Below, piece by piece: positions 1 through 5,297 of a DNA stretch of 5,297 bases. The notes below the pieces were generated by a model that searched no databases, was not told the origin of the DNA, and saw only the letters and a program-made list of their open reading frames with translations. Every line of letters begins with the position of its first letter. The first letter of the stretch is position 1. The DNA is from an uncultured Oscillospiraceae bacterium. GTDB taxonomy: Bacteria; Bacillota; Clostridia; Oscillospirales; Acutalibacteraceae. Position numbers and translations under genes: made by a program. The stretch spans positions 1 through 5,297 of the forward strand of contig USBH01000125.1 of the NCBI GenBank assembly GCA_900552925.1, read 5' to 3'.

Positions 1-48
1 TCTACACCGTCTAATTCGTCGGCAGCGTCAGATGTGTATAAGAGACAG
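1..48 (+). other. Illumina Nextera i5 adapter left on the contig end (not genomic)
   Basis: Positions 1-7 (TCTACAC) match the end of the Illumina P5 oligo. Positions 8-15 (CGTCTAAT) sit where the 8-nt i5 index belongs and match, from memory, Nextera XT v2 index S510. Positions 16-29 (TCGTCGGCAGCGTC) are the Nextera read-1 adapter, and positions 30-48 (AGATGTGTATAAGAGACAG) are the 19-nt Tn5 mosaic end. The parts occur in the exact order and spacing of a tagmentation library molecule, and the ftsK reading frame begins immediately after them. This is untrimmed library sequence. It should not be read as a native transposon end, although the mosaic end could mislead a transposon search. Confidence 0.98.
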
Positions 49-2750
49 GCGTAGGTCATCAGCACCTGCCGCGGTTTAGACCCCTCGTGGGGACCCACCA
101 CACCCAGTTGTTCCAGCTCGTCGATGAGCCGTCCGGCACGGGCATAGCCCAGGCGGAGCCTTCTTTGCAGCAATGAAGTGGAGGCTTGGCCTGCCTCTAC
201 CACCACCTTGATGGCCTCGTCGATCATGGGGTCTCCCCCGCCCTCGCTGTCCCCGGTGTCCTCAGACTTGGAATCGCTGGCAGCGTTGCGCTCGATCTCC
301 TCGGCCACGCTGTCGTCGTACACGACGGCTTTCGAGTTGCGGACGAAGTCGACGACGGATTCGATCTCGCTGTCGCTGACAAAGCAGCCCTGGATGCGCA
401 GCGGCTTCTGTGCGCCGACCGGCGAAAACAGCATATCGCCCTGTCCGAGCAGCTTTTCCGCGCCGGCGCTGTCGAGAATCGTGCGCGAGTCGATCGCCGA
501 GGACACCGCGAACGCGATGCGGCTCGGGATGTTCGCCTTAATCAGGCCGGTCACAACGTCGACGGACGGGCGCTGCGTCGCGACGACGAGGTGCATGCCC
601 GCGGCGCGCGCCATCTGCGCGAGGCGGCAGATCGCGTCCTCCACCTCGTTCGGCGCAGCCATCATCAGGTCGGAAAGCTCGTCGATGATGATGACGATCT
701 GCGGCATCTTGTGCATCGGCTGGCCGTTTTCATCCTGGTAGCCGTTCGCCTCGACGAGGGCGTTGTAGCCCTTGAGGTCGCGCACGTTGTTCTCCGCAAA
801 GATCTTGTAGCGCTTGAGCATCTCCGTGACGGCCCAGTTCAGTGCGCCGGCTGCCTTGCGCGGATCGGTCACGACCGGGACGAGCAGGTGCGGGATGCCG
901 TTGTAGATGCCGAGCTCGACGACCTTCGGGTCGATCATCAGAAAGCGCACGTCGTCCGGGCCGGACTTGTACAGCAGGCTGACGATCAGCGAGTTGATGC
1001 AGACCGACTTGCCCGAGCCGGTCGTGCCGGCAATCAGCACGTGCGGCATTTTGGCAAGGTCCGCGACCGTGACCTGACCGGCGATGTCGCGGCCGAGCGC
1101 CACGGTAAGGTGGCTCTTCGAGGTTGCAAAGCTGTTGGATTCAATCAGCTCGCGCATGCGCACGATGCTCTTTGTCTTGTTCGGCACCTCGATGCCGACC
1201 GCCGCCTTGCCCGGGATCGGCGCTTCAATGCGCACGCCGGTCGCGGCGAGGTTCATGGCGAGGTCGTCGGCGAGATTCGTGATCTTGCTGATCTTGACGC
1301 CCGCCGCCGGCTGCAGCTCGTAGCGCGTGACCGCCGGGCCGCGGCAGATGTCGAGAATCTTCGTCTGCACGCCGAAGCTCTTGAGCGTCTCGACGAGCAT
1401 CTTGCCGTTCGTCTGCAGCTCCTCGGTTTCGAGGTTCGCGTCCACCTTTTTGCTCGAGGCGAGCATCGTGACCGGCGGGAAGCAGTAGCTGCTTTCCTCG
1501 ACGGCCTGCGCGCCCTTGAGCGGCTGCGTCTCGCGCTTTTCCGCCTCCATCTTTTTGCGCATCGATTCGGCCACCGCGCGCTCGGCCTCCGCCGCTGTTT
1601 CGGGATTCTGCGCCGCGTGGTCCGCGACCGTGACCGGCGCGGCAGGCTGCGCCGCTGCGGCTTCGGCCGGCGCCGGCGGGATCGTCTCCGCCTCAACGAC
1701 CTCATGCGCGACCGGCGCATGGCGCTCCGGTGCGGCCGACTCCGCCGCATTTTCCGGCTGCGCCTCCACCTGCGGCACGCCGAAGTCGGGCACCTGCCGG
1801 TTCGCGTCGAAAAGCTTTTCGACCGGATAAGCCGCAGGCTGCTCGACCTCCGACTCCTGAATGACGACCGGGTCGTGATCCGGCTCCGTCTGCTTGATGC
1901 CGAAGACCTTTTCCAGATTCTCGAGCTGCGGGCTCTTGCCCTTTTTCTTCTTTTTGCCGCCCGCCGCGCTTTCCACTTCCTCCGGAATCGAACGCACCGG
2001 GTGCTGCGGCATCACCGCGCCGAGCGGTATGTCGATGCTGCTTTCGCGGTTTTCCTCCAGCAGCCTGCGCTCCTCACGCCGGCGCTGCGCGACGTCGTGG
2101 ATCTTCACGGCCGGCCGCGACATTGCGCGGAACAGCGTGGCGAGCGACGTGCCCGTCAGCAGCATGACCGCGCCGACGAGCAGGATCACGATCAGGATCC
2201 GCGCGCCGACGACGCCGACGGCAGAGGCCAGCGGCGCGCCGAGCATTCCGCCGACCAGTCCCGCGCCGCCGGATTCCACGCCGCGCGTGTAAAGATAGCC
2301 GATCGTCTCAAAAAAGCTCATGCCCTCCGGCAGCGCGGCGTTGCCGAAAAGATGCACCGCCGCGCACCAGAAGAACAAAATCAGGCATACGAAGACCATC
2401 CGCGCCCCGCGGTACAGCCCGGTCTTCTCGAACGCCTTCGTCACCGCGACGTAAAGCATCAGGACCGCGAGGATCAGCGCCCAGTCGCCGAAAAGCCCGC
2501 GCAGCACGTTATGTATGAAAAGCCAGATATTTTCGCCGGGAATCAACACAAGGCACGCGGCGAGGATCGCCCCGAGAAACCAGAAAATCGCGCTGCGCTG
2601 GTTGCGCTGGCGGATCTGCTCGATCTGCGCGGCCTGCTGCTTTGCTTTCGCCGTATTCGATTTTGAACGCGGCGCCGCCTTGCTCTGCGCGCTTTTTTTC
2701 GCCGCAGGACGTCCGCTCTTTTTTTGTGTGCTTTGCTTTTTACCCGCCAA
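49..2750 (-). CDS. ftsK: DNA translocase FtsK/SpoIIIE (C-terminal end missing)
   Basis: Septum-anchored, ATP-driven double-stranded DNA pump that clears or moves chromosomes through the division or sporulation septum. About 900 codons are present. A Lys/Ala-rich N-terminus (1-50) is followed by four predicted membrane segments (about 54-71, 88-106, 116-134, 180-200), an Ala/Pro/Glu-rich linker (about 210-415), and the motor domain from about residue 418. Walker A is GTTGSGKS at residues 575-582 and Walker B is IVIIIDE with D690-E691. A winged-helix gamma domain starts near residue 839 and contains the family motif [20 protein letters not shown]. The frame is open to position 49, where adapter begins, so probably only 5-15 residues are lost. 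The start is TTG: an in-frame TAA lies 18 bases before it and GGAGGG precedes it at 5 nt, while the first ATG is near codon 98, inside a membrane segment. It lies 36 bp behind uppP. Sequence alone does not separate a vegetative FtsK from SpoIIIE. Codon usage changes in the last ~90 codons. Confidence 0.96.
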
Positions 2751-2755
2751 AATAG

Positions 2756-2761
2756 CCCTCC
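2756..2761 (-). promoter_or_regulatory. Ribosome binding site of ftsK, fixing a TTG start
   Basis: The minus strand reads GGAGGG five bases before TTG at 2750-2748. Upstream in the same frame is TAA at 2771-2769, and between them the only usable initiator apart from TTG is an unlikely ATT. This site therefore decides the start. Confidence 0.85.
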
Positions 2762-2786
2762 AAAACGCTTATGGGTTGACCCGCCC

Positions 2787-3728
2787 TCAGAGCGGCAGCC
2801 CGTTGAAAAGATTCTTTCCGCCGATCGCCTCAATCGCCGCGACAATCAACGTCGCTACGCCGAGGATCAGCGTGTAATACGCAAAAATCTGCAGCTTATT
2901 CGTCGTCACGATCCACTTTAAAAGCTTGATCGCGAGGAAGCCGACAATGGCCGCCGTGACAACGCCCGCAATCATTACGCCGACGCCGATGTCCGCAGGC
3001 TGTCCCGCCACATCCGAAATGGTCAGCACAGCCGCCGCGAGAATCGACGGGATGCCGAGCACGAACGAATAGTCGAGCGCCGTCTGCTGGTTGATGCCGC
3101 GCATCAGGCCGGTCGCAAGCGTGGAGCCCGAACGGGAAAGGCCCGGGAACAGCGCCGCCGCGCACTGCGTCACGCCGATGCAGACGGCGTCCACCGTGTG
3201 GATCTTCCGGCGGCCGCGGATCTCGGAAACCTTGCCGTCACGGCTCACGTGCCGGTGCGGCTTTGTTTTCTTCATCGCGCGGATGCCGAGGAACAGCATG
3301 GCGCTCGTCATCAGGAAGGCGAGGCCTTCGATCCAGATCGTCGTATCCTTCGACCAGAGCTCCGAAACGTCCTTGAGCTGCATGCCCGTGCCCGGCACCG
3401 GCAGGAACAGAAGGAACAGCGGGAGCAGGCCGATGATGAGCATCATCAGAAGCCGGCGGTCGTGGTCCATTTCCTTCCACTTGAAGCGCCCGTGCACAAG
3501 GTCGGCGATCAGGCTGAAAAACGCCTTGATCAGCCGCCAGATGAGCTTGTAATAGACCGCGAACACCGCAATCAGCGTGCCGAGGTGCAGCAGGATGTCG
3601 AACAGCAGGCTGTCGAGCTGCACGCCGAGAATGTGCTGCGAGAGCGCGAGATGGCCGCTGCTGGAAACCGGCAGAAACTCCGTTGCGCCCTGCACGATTC
3701 CCTGAATGATTGCTTCCCAGATAGACAT
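2787..3728 (-). CDS. uppP: Undecaprenyl-diphosphatase UppP (BacA family)
   Basis: Integral membrane phosphatase that converts undecaprenyl diphosphate to undecaprenyl phosphate, the lipid carrier for peptidoglycan and other wall polymers. In this family, overproduction gives bacitracin resistance. The protein has 313 residues, slightly above the usual ~265-290. Both signature motifs are intact: the N-terminal EFLPVSSSGH at 17-26, with Q13/E17 in the (E/Q)xxxE position and H26, and PGLSRSGSTLATG at 195-207 with R199. Hydrophobic segments fill most of the chain. The extra length lies in polar loops at about 76-92 and 112-130 and a basic stretch at 151-177 that includes KKTKPHRH. The ATG at 3728 has AAAGGAG ten bases upstream. 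It lies between the ClpP-like protease gene (83 bp upstream) and ftsK (36 bp downstream), all on one strand. Both motifs make the assignment firm. Confidence 0.97.
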   Translation of the reverse strand: MSIWEAIIQGIVQGATEFLPVSSSGHLALSQHILGVQLDSLLFDILLHLGTLIAVFAVYYKLIWRLIKAFFSLIADLVHGRFKWKEMDHDRRLLMMLIIGLLPLFLLFLPVPGTGMQLKDVSELWSKDTTIWIEGLAFLMTSAMLFLGIRAMKKTKPHRHVSRDGKVSEIRGRRKIHTVDAVCIGVTQCAAALFPGLSRSGSTLATGLMRGINQQTALDYSFVLGIPSILAAAVLTISDVAGQPADIGVGVMIAGVVTAAIVGFLAIKLLKWIVTTNKLQIFAYYTLILGVATLIVAAIEAIGGKNLFNGLPL

Positions 3729-3738
3729 TATGTAGAAT

Positions 3739-3745
3739 CTCCTTT
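3739..3745 (-). promoter_or_regulatory. Ribosome binding site of uppP
   Basis: AAAGGAG on the minus strand, 10 nt before the ATG at 3728. I see no convincing -35/-10 pair between the hairpin at 3780-3801 and this site, so uppP probably depends on readthrough from the protease gene or on a weak promoter. Confidence 0.8.
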
Positions 3746-3779
3746 ACAGTTTTTTCTCCCTCAGTATTCCCCGGTATGT

Positions 3780-3801
3780 AAAACGGCCGAACGGCCGTTT
3801 T
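3780..3801 (-). terminator. Perfect 22-bp inverted repeat after the protease gene; possible terminator or attenuator
   Basis: Two 10-nt arms (AAAACGGCCG and its complement) flank a 2-nt centre, giving about a 9-bp GC-rich stem with a 4-nt loop. It begins 10 nt after the TGA of the ClpP-like gene. The arms end in four A and four T, so it is symmetrical and could act on either strand, but the T run is short and partly inside the stem. It may terminate fully, attenuate expression of uppP-ftsK, or protect the upstream mRNA 3' end. With no clear promoter before uppP, partial termination seems most likely; this last step is inference. Confidence 0.55.
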
Positions 3802-3811
3802 CGGGCAGACT

Positions 3812-4570
3812 TCACTTTTTCTTGCCGCGCCCCGACTCGCTGCGGCGCTTTTTCTTTTCCGCCGCGATCATCGCGTCGAGGCAGTCCATCGCCTCGTGCA
3901 GGTTGCCGAGCGTGTCGATGAGCCCTTCGGCGACGGCCTCGTCGCCGTCCAGCACGGTGCCCACGTCCATCACGAGCTCCTGCGTGTTCATCGCAAGCTG
4001 CATAAAGCGCTCGTGCGAGATGTGCGAATTGGCCGTGACGAAGTTCGTGATGCGGTCCTGCATGCGTTGGAAGTATTCGAGCGTCTGCGGCACGCCGAGC
4101 AGCAGCCCGTTCATGCGCACGGGGTGGATCGTCATCGAGGCCGACGGGGCGATGAACGAATGCTTCGCCGCGACGGCCAGCGGCACGCCGATCGAGTGGC
4201 CGCCGCCGAGCACGAGCGAAACGGTCGGCTTTTTCATCCCGGCCACAAGCTCCGCGATGGCGAGCCCGGCTTCCACGTCGCCGCCCACCGTGTTGAGGAT
4301 CATCAGAAGACCGTCGATCTCCGGGTCCTCCTCCACGGCGACAATCTGCGGGATCACGTGCTCGTACTTCGTCGTCTTATTCTGAGACGGCGCGATGTAA
4401 TGCCCTTCGATCTGCCCGATGATCGTCAGGCACTGAACGGTATGCCTGCGGTTTTTCGCGATGACCGACCCGCTTTCGCGGATCTGCTTCTGGCGCTCCT
4501 CCTCTTCGTCGACCGTATCCGTCTCAACGTCGTCGATCGAGTAGAGCGCCTGCTTTTTCGTATTCTTCAT
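3812..4570 (-). CDS. tepA: ClpP-like serine protease of the TepA/YmfB type
   Basis: Member of the ClpP/crotonase fold, closest in my reading to Bacillus TepA (YmfB, translocation-enhancing protein). It has 252 residues against ~200 for true ClpP. The catalytic triad is probably S126 in GGGHSIGVP, H149 in SMTIHP and D202 in ELVMDVGTVLDG, which precedes the conserved EAVAEGLIDTLG. The oxyanion-side segment NTVGGDVEAGLAIAEL is at about 93-108. No signal peptide or membrane segment is seen, so it is cytoplasmic. The additions are an acidic N-terminus (DDVETDTVDEEEE, about 13-25) and a basic C-terminal tail rich in Lys/Arg (about 239-252). The ATG at 4570 has AAGGAG nine bases upstream. In Bacillus subtilis tepA lies close to spoIIIE, and the same neighbourhood here supports the subtype. 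Its substrate is not known to me, and the protein export role is a family inference. A housekeeping ClpP is unlikely because of length, divergence and context. Confidence 0.88.
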   Translation of the reverse strand: MKNTKKQALYSIDDVETDTVDEEEERQKQIRESGSVIAKNRRHTVQCLTIIGQIEGHYIAPSQNKTTKYEHVIPQIVAVEEDPEIDGLLMILNTVGGDVEAGLAIAELVAGMKKPTVSLVLGGGHSIGVPLAVAAKHSFIAPSASMTIHPVRMNGLLLGVPQTLEYFQRMQDRITNFVTANSHISHERFMQLAMNTQELVMDVGTVLDGDEAVAEGLIDTLGNLHEAMDCLDAMIAAEKKKRRSESGRGKKK

Positions 4571-4579
4571 GCGTTACAG

Positions 4580-4585
4580 CTCCTT
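4580..4585 (-). promoter_or_regulatory. Ribosome binding site of the ClpP-like protease gene
   Basis: AAGGAG on the minus strand, 9 nt before the ATG at 4570, a near-ideal site that supports this start over internal methionines. Confidence 0.85.
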
Positions 4586-4635
4586 GGTTTTGATACGCAT
4601 AGTTTGAGGAGAAAACGCAGAATCATACGCCGCAG

Positions 4636-4658
4636 CTGCATTTGCCGGCAAGGTGCAG
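4636..4658 (-). other. Possible stem-loop in the leader of the protease operon
   Basis: Within the predicted 5' leader the ends CTGCA and TGCAG can form a 5-bp stem. It encloses the self-complementary TTGCCGGCAA, giving an inner 3-bp stem with a CCGG loop. It lies about 50 nt before the ribosome binding site and matches no riboswitch or protein-leader class I recognise. It may be a chance palindrome. Confidence 0.25.
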
Positions 4659-4673
4659 ATTTACACGCGTACC

Positions 4674-4702
4674 ATTATAGCACTTCCCCGCGCAAACCGC
4701 AA
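4674..4702 (-). promoter_or_regulatory. Predicted sigma-A promoter of the tepA-uppP-ftsK operon
   Basis: On the minus strand TATAAT (4679-4674) is preceded by TGC, making a perfect extended -10 (TGCTATAAT). A weak -35, TTGCGG (4702-4697), lies 17 bp upstream. Transcription would begin near 4667, leaving a leader of about 97 nt before the ATG at 4570. The extended -10 would compensate for the poor -35. Confidence 0.75.
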
Positions 4703-4745
4703 GGATAATCTGGGAGATTTTGCAGGCTCCGCCGACGCGCATGCA

Positions 4746-4765
4746 GCGCTTTTCCGGCAAAGCGC
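4746..4765. repeat. Perfect 7-bp inverted repeat (hairpin) between the two promoters
   Basis: GCGCTTT and AAAGCGC flank a 6-nt spacer, TCCGGC. An overlapping alternative pairs CCGGC at 4754-4758 with GCCGG at 4765-4769, and a third small dyad, ATATC/GATAT, follows at 4771-4784. None follows a gene or carries a T run, so these are not obvious terminators. They could be protein binding sites or chance. Confidence 0.4.
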
Positions 4766-4821
4766 CGGCCATATCGGGAGATATCCGGGCTGTTTCGCTT
4801 TTTTTCGAACGCACTGCCGCA

Positions 4822-4857
4822 AATTTTGCAAGGCATTCTCAGAATCCTGCAAAAATT
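4822..4857. repeat. Imperfect inverted repeat upstream of the aconitase -35, candidate operator
   Basis: Left arm: AATTTTGCA (4822-4830), GG (4832-4833), ATTCT (4835-4839). Right arm: AGAAT (4841-4845), CC (4846-4847), TGCAAAAATT (4848-4857). The centre is position 4840 and the arms differ by single-base bulges. It ends 12 bp before the TTGACA of the aconitase promoter, a common place for an activator or repressor site. In Bacillus, aconitase is controlled by CcpC and CodY. I see no clear match to those sites, so the regulator is unknown. Confidence 0.5.
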
Positions 4858-4869
4858 ATCGATTTTGCA

Positions 4870-4898
4870 TTGACATTTCCGTATAAATAGTAGATAAT
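4870..4898 (+). promoter_or_regulatory. Predicted sigma-A promoter of the aconitase gene
   Basis: A perfect -35, TTGACA (4870-4875), and a one-mismatch -10, GATAAT (4893-4898), are separated by exactly 17 bp in an AT-rich stretch. Transcription would begin near 4905, giving a leader of about 26 nt that ends in the ribosome binding site. A copy of ATTTTGCA (4862-4869) directly abuts the -35. Confidence 0.88.
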
Positions 4899-4916
4899 AA
4901 CAGAAGATTCTATCCG

Positions 4917-4922
4917 AAGGAG
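4917..4922 (+). promoter_or_regulatory. Ribosome binding site of the aconitase gene
   Basis: AAGGAG, 8 nt before the ATG at 4931. It fixes the start and agrees with the usual N-terminus of this aconitase type, which begins MGLT. Confidence 0.88.
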
Positions 4923-4930
4923 AGATCGAA

Positions 4931-5297
4931 ATGGGACTGACTATTGCACAGAAGATCATCAAGGCGCACATGCTGAGCGGCGAAATGACGCCCGGCGCAG
5001 ATGTGGGCCTGCGCATTGACCAGACGCTGACGCAGGACGCCACCGGCACGATGGCGTACCTCGAATTTGAAGCCATGGGCGTGCCGCGCGTCAAAACCGA
5101 GCGCAGCGTGGCTTACATCGACCACAACACGCTGCAGACCGGCTTTGAGAACGCCGACGACCACCGCTATATCCAGACCGTTGCGAAGAAGCACGGCATC
5201 TATTTCTCCCGCCCGGGCAACGGCATCTGCCACCAGGTGCATCTCGAGCGCTTCGGCATCCCGGGCAAGACGCTGATCGGCTCGGACAGCCACACCC
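4931..5297 (+). CDS. acnA: Aconitate hydratase, N-terminal part (runs off the window)
   Basis: Iron-sulfur enzyme that isomerises citrate to isocitrate through cis-aconitate, in the cytoplasmic citrate pathway leading to 2-oxoglutarate and glutamate. The first 122 residues are present. They contain segments typical of the aconitase/LeuC superfamily: RIDQTLTQDATGT at 28-40, the substrate-loop motif YIDHNTLQTGFEN at 62-74, and GSDSHT at 117-122. The order and wording fit the compact single-chain aconitase found in Clostridia (about 640 residues, the type called Aquifex-like), rather than the ~900-residue AcnA of Bacillus or E. coli, so the symbol is only a convenience. The cluster-binding cysteines would lie beyond the window. 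Related dehydratases (homoaconitase, LeuC) cannot be fully excluded from this fragment, but LeuC is less likely given the residue pattern. The gene has its own strong promoter and is divergent from the protease operon. Confidence 0.92.
   Translation, partial: MGLTIAQKIIKAHMLSGEMTPGADVGLRIDQTLTQDATGTMAYLEFEAMGVPRVKTERSVAYIDHNTLQTGFENADDHRYIQTVAKKHGIYFSRPGNGICHQVHLERFGIPGKTLIGSDSHT

Larger units (their letters stand above)
4586..4930. other. Divergent intergenic region between the protease operon and aconitase
   Basis: About 345 bases without a convincing gene. It holds an extended -10 promoter for the minus-strand operon (4674-4702), a leader of about 80-100 nt, a sigma-A promoter for aconitase (4870-4898), an imperfect dyad just upstream of it (4822-4857), a hairpin at 4746-4765 and three copies of ATTTTGCA. 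The right part, from about 4796, is clearly AT-richer than the genes on either side. Short open frames here lack ribosome binding sites or run across the promoters, so I do not call any small protein. Confidence 0.8.

Noticed and set aside
30..48. A Tn5-type mosaic end suggesting a mobile element
   Set aside because: It is the hyperactive mosaic end used in Nextera kits, preceded by the adapter and an index in library order. There is no transposase gene or target duplication.
1253..1750. A 165-codon Arg/Ser-rich open frame on the minus strand inside ftsK
   Set aside because: It is an out-of-frame reading of the ftsK linker and motor. Its arginine and serine runs are what a shifted frame of GC-rich codons gives.
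186..2666. An 826-codon open frame on the plus strand opposite ftsK
   Set aside because: It is in exact mirror register with ftsK codons, so its stops would be ftsK TTA, CTA and TCA codons, which this GC-rich gene nearly avoids. It opens right after the TCA-derived stop at 174-176 and closes at another TCA. The protein is Arg/Asp/His-rich with no domain, while the minus strand has clear FtsK motifs.
4586..4673. A riboswitch or alternative-pairing leader for the protease operon
   Set aside because: The best long-range pairing needs bases at 4667-4673, which lie mostly upstream of the likely transcription start. Only one weak stem-loop remains.
3198..4708. Plus-strand open frames of 395 and 270 codons opposite uppP and the protease gene
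   Set aside because: They are also in mirror register with the real genes, cross the hairpin and gene boundaries, and encode composition-biased sequence without recognisable motifs.
4623..4886. Small open frames of 63-77 codons in the divergent gap
   Set aside because: None has a good ribosome binding site at a sensible distance. They overlap the two predicted promoters and have no hydrophobic or domain pattern suggesting a real peptide.
1..5297. CRISPR arrays, tRNA or rRNA genes, phage or defence genes
   Set aside because: I looked for regularly spaced repeats, tRNA-like cloverleaf ends, conserved rRNA blocks and defence-type proteins and found none. The window is housekeeping sequence.

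Overview
The window looks like a GC-rich Clostridia-type Firmicute (an Oscillospiraceae/Ruminococcaceae-like gut anaerobe is my guess). The basis is strong AAGGAG ribosome binding sites, a sigma-A-like promoter in an AT-richer gap, a TepA-type ClpP-like protease close to an FtsK/SpoIIIE translocase as in Bacillus, and an aconitase start of the type common in Clostridia. The species cannot be fixed from this sequence.

Layout from left to right. Positions 1-48 are not genomic: they are an Illumina Nextera i5 adapter, with index and transposase mosaic end, left on the end of the contig. Positions 49-4570 carry three genes on the minus strand, transcribed in the order tepA-like protease (3812-4570), uppP undecaprenyl-diphosphatase (2787-3728) and ftsK/spoIIIE DNA translocase (49-2750, its last few codons lost at the adapter junction). 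Positions 4571-4930 are a divergent intergenic region with a promoter on each strand and several dyads and short repeats. Positions 4931-5297 hold the first 122 codons of a plus-strand aconitate hydratase that runs off the right end.

The minus-strand genes form a likely envelope and chromosome-partition unit. UppP recycles the lipid carrier for peptidoglycan synthesis, and FtsK/SpoIIIE pumps DNA through the division or sporulation septum. The role of the ClpP-like protease is less clear. A perfect 22-bp inverted repeat between the protease gene and uppP may terminate or attenuate transcription, while uppP and ftsK are only 36 bp apart and probably co-transcribed. Aconitase belongs to central carbon metabolism and only shares the regulatory gap.

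I see no previously undescribed system. The points most worth checking are the adapter contamination, a sharp codon-usage change in the last ~90 codons of ftsK beside that adapter, and the repeated ATTTTGCA motifs and dyad in the divergent promoter region.
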